A stretch of DNA of 64,000 nt from Pyxidicoccus caerfyrddinensis (lineage in GTDB: Bacteria > Myxococcota > Myxococcia > Myxococcales > Myxococcaceae). Below, piece by piece: positions 18,777 through 26,684 of this stretch. Made by a program: the position numbers and the translations under genes. Position 1 is the first letter of the stretch, and every line of letters starts with the position of its first letter. The stretch spans positions 552,965 through 616,964 of the forward strand of contig NZ_JAAIYA010000001.1 in assembly GCF_010894405.1 (NCBI RefSeq), given 5' to 3'. Below the pieces are notes generated by a model, which saw only the letters and a program-made list of their open reading frames with translations, was not told the DNA's origin and ran no database searches.

Positions 18777-19685
18777 ATGAAACGCGCCCATCTGGATGAG
18801 ATCTTCGCCTTCATGTCCGTCGTGGACGCGGGCAGCTTCGTGGCCGGCGGCCGGGCCCTCGGCCTGACGCGCTCGGCGGCTGGCAAGGCATTGGCCCGGT
18901 TGGAATCCCGCCTCGGGGTGCGCCTGCTCAATCGCACGACGCGCCACCTGAGTCTCACCGACGATGGCCGTGTCTTTCATGAGCATTGCCTGGAAGTCCT
19001 GGCGGCCCTGGACAAAGCGGAAGCCAGCGTCGGCCAGCGCACGGGCACCCCCCGGGGAGTTTTGCGGCTCACCCTGCCCGCCGCATTCGGCAGACTGCAT
19101 GTCCTTCCCTTGCTGCGGGACTATCTGCGGACCTGGCCCCAGGTGCAGGCGGAGGTGAGCTTCACCGATCGCGTCGCGGATATCATCGAGGAGGGTTACG
19201 ACCTGGCGGTGCGCATCAATGCGTCATCCAACAGCGATACGCGCCTGGTTTCCCGGATCGTGGCTCAACACCGGGTGATCGTCTGCGCCGCGCCCTCCTA
19301 CCTCGAGGCGCGCGGCGAACCCGACACGCTGGAGGAACTCGCAGTGCATGATTGTCTGATATTCAGTAGCCAGACGCGACGACAGCACTGGCTTCTGCGC
19401 CAGAAGGGCGGCTCCTCGGTGGAGGTGGAGGGACGAAGCCGCCTTCGTCTCGACAGTGGCGAGGCGATCCGGGACGCGGCCGTCGCGGGACTGGGCATCG
19501 CCTATCTTCCCGGCTTTCTGATCGACGAAGACCTGGCGAGTGGGCGGCTCAAGGCGCTGCTGCCGTCTTGCGAGACGGAGTACGTCCCGATCATGGCGAT
19601 CTACCCGAGCAAACGTCACCTGCCGGCAAAGGTGCGGCGCTTCATCGACCTGATGGTCGAGCAATGGAGCGCGAAGTCGACCTGA
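18777..19685 (+). CDS. LysR-family transcriptional regulator
   Basis: A 302-residue LysR-type regulator. Residues 1-62 are the winged helix (LDEIFAFMSVVDAGSFVAGG, RSAAGKALARLESRLGVRLL, TRHLSLTDDG). The effector domain follows from about residue 90 (GVLRLTLPAAFGRLHVLP, then the second lobe VADIIEEGYDLAVRI and VVSRIVAQHRV-like strand). The sequence AAVAGLGIAYLPGFLI is the usual end of the effector pocket. Family members bind a small ligand and activate or repress a divergent neighbour; here that is the RidA-type gene across a 119-bp spacer. The ligand is unknown. Confidence 0.9.
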   Translation: MKRAHLDEIFAFMSVVDAGSFVAGGRALGLTRSAAGKALARLESRLGVRLLNRTTRHLSLTDDGRVFHEHCLEVLAALDKAEASVGQRTGTPRGVLRLTLPAAFGRLHVLPLLRDYLRTWPQVQAEVSFTDRVADIIEEGYDLAVRINASSNSDTRLVSRIVAQHRVIVCAAPSYLEARGEPDTLEELAVHDCLIFSSQTRRQHWLLRQKGGSSVEVEGRSRLRLDSGEAIRDAAVAGLGIAYLPGFLIDEDLASGRLKALLPSCETEYVPIMAIYPSKRHLPAKVRRFIDLMVEQWSAKST

Positions 19686-19929
19686 TGCCAACTGTCGCCC
19701 AACTGTAGCTGCGCGAGTCGAGCAGCGCGTTGCACGGTGTGCACCGCGCGGCGCGCACGGAGCCTCACGCCTTCACGGCAGGACCCCGGCCTCGAGAGAG
19801 CAGCCGGGCGGAGCACGGCGCTTGCAGTCGCGGCGCCGCGGCCGGCACGGCGCCTCCGTTCTCGTCCCCACCTGGGCGAGCCACGGGCGCCGTGAGTCAA
19901 ACGAATGAAGGTGGTCTCGAGACCCGAGC

Positions 19930-20557
19930 ATGCGTGGAACCATCATGATGCGTGGAAGCGTGTGCGTAGCGTTGTTGTCGCTGGTGGGGTGCGACGCCGC
20001 AAAGGAGGGCCCCCCCAGGCCCGCAGGGCGAGCGCGGCCCGGTGGGCGCTCCTGGAGAGCCCGGCCCGGCGGGCCTACAGGGAGTTCCCGGCGAGCCGGG
20101 CAAGTGCAACGACCTGTTCTATGTCGATGCGGCGGGGCGGGTGGTCGCGCCCGTCTGCGCGCCGTATCTCATCGATGCACAGGGCTACACCTGGAGGGTC
20201 GACCGCGAGACGGGCCAGTTCACCCACGAAGCCACCGTCGAGGGCCATTCCACCAGCCTCACCGACATGGCGTTCAACATCTACTTCGAGACCGGTGACT
20301 GCTCGGGCCAGGCGTACATGACGTTCCTGCTGGCTCCGCGCGTGCCGTTCCCCGTGCTCGGGAAGTACCGGGTGCGCACGGATGACGCCGCGTCCTCCGT
20401 CAGGGAGTTCCGCTCCAAGTGGAGGGAGGATGGGACGTGCGACGAATTTCAGGGGCGTCCCCCGTTCCAGTCAGAGGCTTTTCCGCTCGCGCTCGGACAG
20501 GAGCTGACCCCGCCGCCCGCGTTCCAGGGCCCGCTCCACATCGAGCGGCGTCCCTGA
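19930..20557 (+). pseudogene. Collagen-like lipoprotein, frame broken at a C7 tract
   Basis: The N-terminus from ATG 19930 (also 19945, 19948) reads as a lipoprotein signal ending LLSLVGC. The reading frame then passes into nonsense after AAKEGPP. The alternative frame gives perfect Gly-X-Y collagen triplets (GPPGPQGERGPVGAPGEP, then GLQGVPGEPG) and an open C-terminal domain to 20557. The switch coincides with seven consecutive Cs at 20010-20016; six Cs would join the frames exactly as EGPPGPQGE. The C-terminal domain (about 140 residues) contains CNDLFYVDAAGRVVAP, YTWRVDRETGQF and FETGDCSGQAYMTF and would be extracellular. Either a sequencing or assembly error in a homopolymer, a degraded gene, or a slippage/phase-variable gene. 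Listed as broken as written. Confidence 0.7.
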
Positions 20558-20584
20558 GCGTGTGACGAGTACGCCTTGAAGCAA

Positions 20585-20619
20585 GAGGGGCGGAAGGCAC
20601 CTCAGCGCCTCCGCCCCTC
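20585..20619. terminator. Hairpin between convergent genes
   Basis: GAGGGGCGGA (20585-20594) and TCCGCCCCTC (20610-20619) form a perfect 10-bp stem with a 15-base loop. It lies 28 bp after the collagen-like gene and before the convergent aldo/keto reductase stop at 20731. The downstream T run is weak (CGTTTCC), so this may be an intrinsic terminator of low T content, common in GC-rich genomes. Confidence 0.5.
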
Positions 20620-20730
20620 GCGTTTCCGCCGGACGCGCCTTCTGCCAGCCTGCAGTGTCGGGTCGGGATTGCCCTCATGTGGGGCGGCCTACCGGGTAGG
20701 AGCCCCTCAGGACGAGTCGAGCTGGAACGG

Positions 20731-21726
20731 TTAGCGCTTCTCGCTATCGAGCACGGTCATTTGCGCGGCTGGGTAGCGGGTGCCCGCGATCGCACCGCGC
20801 GGCGCGATCGCCTCGACCTCGGCAAGTTGCTCCGCGGTCAACGGCTTCGCAGTGAGCGCTTCGTCAAGTTGCTGGATCGTGCGCATGCCGAGCGTCGGCA
20901 CGAACCTCGGCTGCTTGCCGAGTACCCAACCGATCGCGAGCTGACTCGGCGTGGTACCCCAACGCTTCGCGAGGCCCTGGAGACCGGCGACGATCTTGGC
21001 GTTCGCTTCGCGATTCGCCCCGGTGAACCGCGGCATGTGGGCACGCGCGTCGTCGGCGCCGATCTGGCTGGCCGAGAGCAGCCCGCGCGACAACACGCCG
21101 TACAGCGTCGCGCCGATGCCGAGCTCCGCGAGCACTGGAAAAATCGCGTCCTCCGGATCACGACTCGCGATCGAGTACTCGATCTGGAGATCGGCGATCG
21201 GATGGACCTTCGCCGCGCGCCGGATCGTCTCGGGGCCGACTTCGGACAGCCCGATCGATCGCACGTAGCCGGCTTTCACCAGGTCGGCAATCGCGCCGAT
21301 CGTGTCTTCGATCGGCACCGACGGGTCCAAGCGCGCCGGGCGATACACGTCGACGTATTCCGTGCCGAGCCGAACCAGCGAGTACGCGAGGAAGGTCTTC
21401 ACCGCTGCGGGTCGCGCGTCGATGCCACCCCAGCTTTTGTCGGCGCCGCGTAGCGCGCCGAACTTGACCGAGAGCTGGACCTGGTCACGGCGGCCGGCGA
21501 TTGCCTTGCCGATGAGGAGCTCGTTATGACCCGAGCCGTAGAAGTCGCCGGTATCGAGAAATGTCACGCCGCGCTCGATCGCGGCGTGAATGATGGCGGT
21601 GCTCTGCGCGTCGTCCGTCTTGCCGTAGGCGCCGGACAGCCCCATGCAGCCGAGTGCGATTCTCATGGGTGCGGTCCGAGCCGCGGCTGCTGACGTCGAG
21701 TTGGAGTCGGTTTGTTTATCGTGCAT
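20731..21726 (-). CDS. Aldo/keto reductase
   Basis: An NADPH-dependent oxidoreductase of about 331 residues with a (beta/alpha)8 fold. Recognisable blocks are IALGCMGLSGAYGKTD, FLDTGDFYGSGHNELLIGKA (catalytic Asp and Tyr), LSVKFG (catalytic Lys), YRPARLDPSVPIEDTIGAIA, IGLSEVGPETIRRA and the C-terminal NADP-binding GKQPRFVPTLGMRTIQQLDEA. The catalytic His of the usual QHRxD box is replaced in PARLD, a variation seen in a bacterial subfamily, so substrate range is unclear. The start at 21726 leaves an unusual Ser/Thr/Ala-rich first 20 residues; an internal Met at 21666 is the alternative. It is divergent from an AraC-type regulator across a 107-bp spacer with a perfect inverted repeat. Confidence 0.85.
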   Translation of the reverse strand: MHDKQTDSNSTSAAAARTAPMRIALGCMGLSGAYGKTDDAQSTAIIHAAIERGVTFLDTGDFYGSGHNELLIGKAIAGRRDQVQLSVKFGALRGADKSWGGIDARPAAVKTFLAYSLVRLGTEYVDVYRPARLDPSVPIEDTIGAIADLVKAGYVRSIGLSEVGPETIRRAAKVHPIADLQIEYSIASRDPEDAIFPVLAELGIGATLYGVLSRGLLSASQIGADDARAHMPRFTGANREANAKIVAGLQGLAKRWGTTPSQLAIGWVLGKQPRFVPTLGMRTIQQLDEALTAKPLTAEQLAEVEAIAPRGAIAGTRYPAAQMTVLDSEKR

Positions 21727-21758
21727 GGACCCGTTCTACGGTTGGGCGACCGCATGCA

Positions 21759-21801
21759 CTTGTCGATTCTTGGCGTAATTCTTCCGCCAAGAATCGACAA
21801 G
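21759..21801. promoter_or_regulatory. Perfect 17-bp inverted repeat (putative AraC operator)
   Basis: CTTGTCGATTCTTGGCG (21759-21775) and CGCCAAGAATCGACAAG (21785-21801) are exact reverse complements separated by TAATTCTTC. The element sits between the divergent aldo/keto reductase and AraC genes, ending 32 bp before the regulator start. Length and symmetry point to a dimer binding site for the regulator; an RNA hairpin is the alternative. Confidence 0.7.
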
Positions 21802-21833
21802 CGCCGACGCGCTCGAGGCACTATCCTGAGAGG

Positions 21834-22616
21834 ATGGATCGCTTCACCGAGCTTCCCGTCTCGCTGCCGGGTCTCCACGTGGTGCGCGGGACGACCACAT
21901 CGCTGCATACAGGGGTGAAGGACCGTTATGGCGTCGGGCGCATCGAGCACGGCGATACCGAGTGGTGGGGCAGCGGCAGGGTCTGGCGCTCCGCGCCCGG
22001 ATGCATCCTGGTCAAGCAGCCTGGCGACGTGGTTCGCCATCTCGCCCACCGCGGACCGACGACGTTCACGGCCGTCACGCTCCCAACGCACGAAGTCGCT
22101 CAGGTCCAGGGCGAAGGCAAGGTGGTGGCAATCGCGCAGCTCGAAGCCAACGACCAGCGCGCCGCGCCGTTTCACCGCCTCATCAATGCCGCGTGCGCAG
22201 GGGTTGACCGCCTCTCGCTCGAGGTGGCCGTCGCGGAAGCTGTGAGTGCGCTTGCGGTCATCAGCAACGCGCACCCTGACTATTCGCGTCCCGTCCGACG
22301 CGCGATGGAATACATCCGCGGGCGACTCGGCGACTCGATCACGCTCGACGACCTCGCGGACTACTCAGACCTTGACAAGTTCCACCTGTGCCGCGCTTTT
22401 CGTACGCAGATTGGAATGCCGCCGCATACCTATCTGACGCATCTCCGCGTCGCACGGGCGAAGGAGTTGCTCCATCGCGGCGTGCGGGCGTCCGATGTGG
22501 CGCCCCAAGTTGGCTTCTACGATCAAGCGCAGCTGACGCACCATTTCAGGCGGCTCGTCGGAACGACGCCAGCGCGCTACGGGAAATCTCGAAGTGTTCG
22601 CCGTGCTCCGTCGTGA
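21834..22616 (+). CDS. AraC-family transcriptional regulator
   Basis: A 260-residue regulator. The ATG at 21834 is preceded by a close GAGAGG. The N-terminal domain (residues about 15-110) is a cupin-like sensor (RGTTTSLHTGVKDRYGVG and PGDVVRHLAHRGPTTFTAVT). The C-terminal double helix-turn-helix is complete: TLDDLADYSDLDKFHLCRAF then AFRTQIGMPPHTYLTHLRVARAKELL, VGFYDQAQLTHHFRRLVGTTPARYG. It is divergent from the aldo/keto reductase and the perfect inverted repeat lies between them, so it probably controls the reductase and itself. The ligand is unknown. Confidence 0.92.
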   Translation: MDRFTELPVSLPGLHVVRGTTTSLHTGVKDRYGVGRIEHGDTEWWGSGRVWRSAPGCILVKQPGDVVRHLAHRGPTTFTAVTLPTHEVAQVQGEGKVVAIAQLEANDQRAAPFHRLINAACAGVDRLSLEVAVAEAVSALAVISNAHPDYSRPVRRAMEYIRGRLGDSITLDDLADYSDLDKFHLCRAFRTQIGMPPHTYLTHLRVARAKELLHRGVRASDVAPQVGFYDQAQLTHHFRRLVGTTPARYGKSRSVRRAPS

Positions 22617-22859
22617 CGGGCTCCAGCCGTCCGTGAGAGCATGTGTTGGAAAGAAGAGGGGCCCTGGGATGCGGTGCCACTGCGTCCTCAACGGCATTCC
22701 CAATCAACAAGAAGTGAGAGCATGGGTCCTGCCGGTCAATGTGCGAAACTGCTCTCGGGACCATGTGCAAAGGAATCAGGGCGCATCAACCGCGCTTCTT
22801 GTGTGTTCCGGGGCAAGCCGAGCACCGATTCCGGTGAAGCCGACGGCTGTTCGCGCGAG

Positions 22860-23288
22860 CTAATCCTCGTCCGTCACCTTCAGCGCGCGTTTGGCCATGC
22901 CCATCGTCACGCCCATGGTGTGGAACGCCAGGCCAATGCCCCAACCCAGCGCGGGCCAGTGCACCCACCACTCGGCCCCCGCGAAGATGTTGATGAGGGT
23001 GAGCCCGCCCATGACGATGGTGTAGCTGCAGCCGTGCGCCGCCAGCCCCAGCAATTCCTTGCGCAGCTTCTGGCGGTCCTCGTCCTTCTGGCCACGGGCC
23101 GCCAGCGCGACCTCCACCGACGCCTCGCTCAGGCCCATCTCGCGCGCCATGGAGAGCACCTCCTCGCGCGTCAGGGTCCGCTCGCGAGACTGGCTCCTGA
23201 GGGCGTGCGCGCTCGCCTCGCGGATGATGTCCGAGGCCTCCGCCTCGGTGAAGTGCGTGGGAGGCGCCTTGGGTCGTGTATCCGTCAT
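22860..23288 (-). CDS. Two-TM-domain protein with N-terminal helical region
   Basis: A 142-residue membrane protein. The N-terminal 85 residues are hydrophilic and helical (TEAEASDIIREASAHAL, LTREEVLSMAREMGLSE), a DUF-like arrangement that often precedes the so-called 2TM domain. Two membrane helices follow (CSYTIVMGGLTLINIFAG, WVHWPALGWGIGLAFHTMGV). The 2TM family is found in histidine kinases and small membrane proteins and is usually uncharacterised. Alone on its strand. The 243-bp gap to the AraC gene (22617-22859) holds no gene that I can support. Confidence 0.65.
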   Translation of the reverse strand: MTDTRPKAPPTHFTEAEASDIIREASAHALRSQSRERTLTREEVLSMAREMGLSEASVEVALAARGQKDEDRQKLRKELLGLAAHGCSYTIVMGGLTLINIFAGAEWWVHWPALGWGIGLAFHTMGVTMGMAKRALKVTDED

Positions 23289-23449
23289 GACCCGGAGACG
23301 TTAGTGCGTCACCCGGGCCCGCGTCGAGATGCGGCCGCCGCACCCTCCTCGCACCTTGCGCCAGATGGGGCGCCATGCGGCGCGCTCGTCGGAGGTAGAC
23401 TGCTTGAGCTCCTTGAGTTCGAATCCCACGCGCTTCGAAGGACGAGTCC

Positions 23450-23899
23450 ATGGACAGGCCCTTGCCAGTGCTACCGCCGCACCCAGCGCTGTACATCGCG
23501 GACCCTGGCGCGCTCGCAAGCTACCTGCGCGCGCGAGAGGTCCGTCATCGAGTGCGGCAGGACCGCGTCTCCATCTCGCTCGATATCGGAGAGTTCTCTG
23601 ACTCCACGCTCAACGTCGATTGGCTCGTCGATCAGGTGCGGTTCAGCGCGATCGCGGCGCTCGACGTCTCCTCCGCGAACCTCGCGGAGGTCGCCCTCGC
23701 GGTCGAACGGGTGAACTCGGAGATCGGGTTTCCGGTGTGGCGGGTGCTGCCGACGCTCTCCGCGACGTTCACGGTCACCCTCGATCACGAGGGGAGGCTC
23801 TCGAGCCGAGTGCTCGAGTACGCGATCGCGCTGCTGCGCGATGCGCTCGTGCGCGATCAGCCCGTGTTCCGTGCGCAGCCCGGGGTGGTCCCACCATGA
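23450..23899 (+). CDS. Hypothetical protein, possibly YbjN/T3SS-chaperone-like
   Basis: A 149-residue protein of unknown family. It starts at ATG 23450 (MDRPLPVLPPHPALY) and has alternating alpha and beta segments (DRVSISLDIGEFS, VRFSAIAALDVSSANLAEVALAVERVNSEI, FTVTLDHEGRL), a layout like the YbjN/CesT sensory domain of type III chaperones. That assignment is weak. It is the first of three genes (23450-24877) with overlapping or near-overlapping starts and a distinctive CGATCGCG-rich style not seen in the flanks. The stop overlaps the next gene by 4 bases (ATGA), so the two are translationally coupled. Confidence 0.55.
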   Translation: MDRPLPVLPPHPALYIADPGALASYLRAREVRHRVRQDRVSISLDIGEFSDSTLNVDWLVDQVRFSAIAALDVSSANLAEVALAVERVNSEIGFPVWRVLPTLSATFTVTLDHEGRLSSRVLEYAIALLRDALVRDQPVFRAQPGVVPP

Positions 23900-24420
23900 T
23901 CGCGCGATCGAGCCGTGAGTGCCTGCTGTACATGCAGTTCCACCCATGTGTCTGCGGTGCGAAGAACCCGGCGGCGAGCCAGGGCGTGCACTCGACGGCG
24001 GACGGGCTCGTCGCGCGGTATGCGGGCACGTGTCCGCGCTGCGGGCACGTGCACACGTTCGAGTTCGTGCTCGATGCCGAGACACCACCCTTCGACGCCT
24101 ATGGCGGTGCACGGCCGTCACAGCTCATCTGCCCGGGCCAGTTCGCGCTGCACTCCGACCAGCTCGCCGCGCGCTGGCCGGCGGATGCCGCGGCGATCCC
24201 CGTCAGCAAGCGCGGCGCCGCCCGCGAGGATTTGTCGTGGGCGATTCGCGACCTCGAGGAAGTGGCGAAGTTCTTCCGCGATGGCGCGGTCCCCGAGGAT
24301 GCGTTCACCTCCGAGGCGGGGCGCGTGCTCTACCGTGCGCAGCCCGGTCGGTTCCGCAGCGCGCGCATGGGGGCGCGCATCGAGGCCTATCGCCGGCTGG
24401 TTGCAGCGCTCGGCGGTTGA
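23896..24420 (+). CDS. Zinc-ribbon-containing hypothetical protein
   Basis: A 174-residue protein. The ATG at 23896 overlaps the previous stop (ATGA). An N-terminal treble-clef or zinc-ribbon candidate uses HPCVCGAKNPA and GTCPRCGHVHTFEF, two CxxC/CxC pairs separated by about 30 residues. The C-terminal part is helical (EDLSWAIRDLEEVAKFFRDG). No family was recognised. The second gene of the cassette; the shape suggests a nucleic-acid or metal binding protein. Confidence 0.6.
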   Translation: MIARSSRECLLYMQFHPCVCGAKNPAASQGVHSTADGLVARYAGTCPRCGHVHTFEFVLDAETPPFDAYGGARPSQLICPGQFALHSDQLAARWPADAAAIPVSKRGAAREDLSWAIRDLEEVAKFFRDGAVPEDAFTSEAGRVLYRAQPGRFRSARMGARIEAYRRLVAALGG

Positions 24421-24436
24421 CGGGAGACTTGCCAAT

Positions 24437-24877
24437 ATGCCCGGGAACGATTCGAAGCAGAACGAGGACGACGCGCTCGAGCGCGCGGAGTTCGAACGCG
24501 CCGAGGAGGAGTTCGAACGCTCGCTGCGAATCAAGCCGTCGAAGCTGATGACGCCTCCGAAGCCAACACCCGTGATGAGCAAGATCATCTTTCACGGGTA
24601 TCCGCTCATCTGGCTGGGTGAGGACGCGTTCGTCTTCGTCCACTTCCTCGTCGGCGAGCGAAGGCTCGACAAGCCGCTCGACGTGACGTGGACTTCTCTC
24701 GACCCGAGTGTCCTCTCGATTCGGGAGGCTGGGCGCCAGGGACAATCCGTGATGGCGAGTCTCGTCGGCGCGTCCCCCGGAATCACCAGGATCGTCGCGA
24801 CGACGCAAGAAGGGCACCGCGAGGAGCTGGAAATCCGCGTCGTCGATCGCGACAGCGTCGAAATCCAGTGGTTTTGA
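24437..24877 (+). CDS. Hypothetical protein with Ig-like (BIG2-like) C-terminus
   Basis: A 146-residue protein. It begins with a highly charged N-terminal part (DALERAEFERAEEEFERSLR) and ends in a beta-rich domain whose pattern, DVTWTSLDPSVLSI then ASPGITRIVATTQEGHREEL, is that of bacterial Ig-like group 2 domains. No signal peptide is visible, which is odd for that fold. It starts 16 bp after the preceding gene and is the last gene of the cassette. Function unknown. Confidence 0.6.
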   Translation: MPGNDSKQNEDDALERAEFERAEEEFERSLRIKPSKLMTPPKPTPVMSKIIFHGYPLIWLGEDAFVFVHFLVGERRLDKPLDVTWTSLDPSVLSIREAGRQGQSVMASLVGASPGITRIVATTQEGHREELEIRVVDRDSVEIQWF

Positions 24878-25069
24878 CGTCGAGAGCATGAGGTGGAGGG
24901 GGACTCTGTCCTGGAAATGAGCCCCCTGCCCCAGCGGAACCCGTCCACGGCCCTCCTCCACCCCTCTGCTCCAGCCCCCCTCAACAGGGGCCCCATGCGT
25001 CCTATGCGCTGTAGCGAGTACGCGGCGCAATCGCTGTCATGCGCGTGGGGCCCCCGCACGAGCGCTTCG

Positions 25070-25495
25070 TCAGTAGTTCGTGTTGAGCGAGCCGTTGGTC
25101 AACTTGAGGTATGTGCAGATGCCGTTCGCGTCCCATCGCACGTCGAAGAAGCCCCGGGAGCTCAGGGCCTGCTCCCAGAGAGACGAGACGGTGGCGTCTG
25201 GAATGCAGGTGTAGACGGTGTCGGTGGTGGCGCCCGGCACGGTGGCCCGGGCATAGAAGCTACGGTTGCCGGCCAGGTCATCACGGAATGAGGCGGAGGA
25301 GGTCGCCGCCGCGTCCTCTCGGAAGCCGATGAAGTTGCCAAAGCAGCGGCCCGAGCCATCCGTGCTCTTGGCGCAGGACACGGTCCTCAGCTGGAGGCCC
25401 GCGCTCGCGACGGAAGCGATGCCGAGGGCGGCGAGCGCCACCACCGGGGACAGCGACTTCAGGGAAAGAGACTTCAGGGAAAGGTACTTCGTCAT
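25070..25495 (-). CDS. Small secreted Cys-containing protein, paralogue of the gene at 26127
   Basis: A 141-residue exported protein. The start at 25495 has AGGAGA 8 bp upstream. A signal peptide (PVVALAALGIASVASA) follows an N-region that contains a triple SLKSLS-type tandem (three 15-bp copies at about 25454-25495). The mature sequence has the pair C-AKSTDGSGRCFGNFIGF, then TCIPDA and GICTYLKLTNGS. The same cysteine frame (GSGRC-G-LGF, C, GECYSLFLNNGS) is present in the gene at 26127, so they are paralogues. Fold not recognised. Three genes on the minus strand with 6- and 52-bp gaps probably form one operon in which this is the last. Confidence 0.7.
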   Translation of the reverse strand: MTKYLSLKSLSLKSLSPVVALAALGIASVASAGLQLRTVSCAKSTDGSGRCFGNFIGFREDAAATSSASFRDDLAGNRSFYARATVPGATTDTVYTCIPDATVSSLWEQALSSRGFFDVRWDANGICTYLKLTNGSLNTNY

Positions 25496-25547
25496 GGTCT
25501 TCTCCTGGATGGGTTGACTTCCGACAGCAGGACTTTGGGGTGAGGCG

Positions 25548-26120
25548 CTACGGCAGCCCGTCGGCCTGGTCGGAAGGAATGAGTCGGTTCTGGTTGATGG
25601 CGACAACGAGCCTGCGTCGGAGTTCCTCGGCCTCGGCGCGGCCGCGGAGTTGGGAGAGCTCGTGTCGAATCTCGAGGACATCCTCCGCCGTCATGCGCCC
25701 GCTGGAGACGACCCGCTCCACCAACGAGCCCGCGCGGGCTACCGACTCGCGCTGCTCCGGGGACAGTGGTGGGGGCGGGGCGGGAGGCGCCGCTTCGCGT
25801 GAGCCCATGGCGAGCGCCCCGGACTCCTTCAGCAGGGTCGCCATCCGCTGGGCAATGGCATCCAGGTCTTCAGCGGTGGGCCGTGCGGAGCCCGAGGCCA
25901 GGGACGGAGGAATGCCCGCGGAGCGACTCCCTGAAGGACTGTCGGGGACGTGATTCATGGCCTGGACGACCCGGCGCAGCGCGGCGACCTCGGTGGAGAG
26001 TTGCTGCATGCGCAGGTCCTGGGCCTGCTGCCCCTGGCTCATCGCGAGCCAGCAAGCCATCGCGCTGCCCAGGGCTGATGTCAGGCCCAGGAACCCCATA
26101 CGCAAGACATGGGCGGTCAT
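25548..26120 (-). CDS. Membrane-anchored coiled-coil protein
   Basis: A 190-residue protein. An N-terminal membrane segment (VLRMGFLGLTSALGSAMACWL) leads into a coiled coil (QDLRMQQLSTEVAALRRVVQAM), a Ser/Ala/Pro-rich linker, and a second charged coiled-coil segment (ELSQLRGRAEAEELRRRLVV). It lies between the two secreted paralogues, 6 bp after one and 52 bp before the other, so it is likely part of their unit. Perhaps a sorting or anchoring partner, which is inference. No family recognised. Confidence 0.65.
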   Translation of the reverse strand: MTAHVLRMGFLGLTSALGSAMACWLAMSQGQQAQDLRMQQLSTEVAALRRVVQAMNHVPDSPSGSRSAGIPPSLASGSARPTAEDLDAIAQRMATLLKESGALAMGSREAAPPAPPPPLSPEQRESVARAGSLVERVVSSGRMTAEDVLEIRHELSQLRGRAEAEELRRRLVVAINQNRLIPSDQADGLP

Positions 26121-26126
26121 GGCGGC

Positions 26127-26525
26127 TCAGAAGTGGGAGTACTGACTGCCGTTGTTCAGGAACAGCGAATAGCATTCACCCAAGGCGTTCCAGTAGATGG
26201 AGAAGTAGCCCTGGTGGTTCATGGCCTTGCTCCACTGTGCGCCCGTCACCGCGTCAGCCGTGCAGCTGAAGTACTCCGTCGTCGTGCCGGACGTGAGGGC
26301 CGCATTGAAATACAGAGCGGAAGTGCTGGTCCGGGTGAAGGATGCCTGGGTGTTGGCGCCGGAGTGATTGCGGAAGCCAAGGAGGCTGCCGTAGCACCGC
26401 CCCGAGCCATCCGCGTTCTTGTAGCAGTTCGCGGATTCCGTCTGGAAACCGGCCAGGGCCGCGGGGGTGGTCATCAGTGTCGCGAGACAGACGGCTGCCG
26501 CCCAGGTCTTCGAGGTATGACTCAT
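26127..26525 (-). CDS. Small secreted Cys-containing protein
   Basis: A 132-residue exported protein with signal peptide (WAAAVCLATLMTTPAALA), starting at 26525. The mature sequence has two intramolecular cysteine pairs in the arrangement CYKNADGSGRCYGSLLGF ... EYFSCTADAV ... NALGECYSLFLNNGS. It is the paralogue of the protein at 25070, aligned without large gaps across the cysteine frame. First gene of the three-gene minus-strand unit. Confidence 0.7.
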   Translation of the reverse strand: MSHTSKTWAAAVCLATLMTTPAALAGFQTESANCYKNADGSGRCYGSLLGFRNHSGANTQASFTRTSTSALYFNAALTSGTTTEYFSCTADAVTGAQWSKAMNHQGYFSIYWNALGECYSLFLNNGSQYSHF

Positions 26526-26684
26526 GTGGGTTCCTTTTCTGGAGATGGCCAGGACCCGGGCTCCTGCCCGAATGCCTGGCTGAGAGAAGTGACGTGAAGT
26601 CCTTCGCTCGACGCAGAGACTAAGGACAGGGTCTGACTTCGCGGTATCCTGTTGCATCTGGGGCCACGAGGTCTGGAGGGCTGG

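Noticed and set aside
19686..19929. GC-rich gap between LysR and the collagen-like gene
   Set aside because: Frames are open, but none has RBS or family character. No gene called.
23400..23440. TTCGAATCCCAC resembling a tRNA T-loop
   Set aside because: The flanking bases do not pair as a T-stem and no acceptor or CCA follows.
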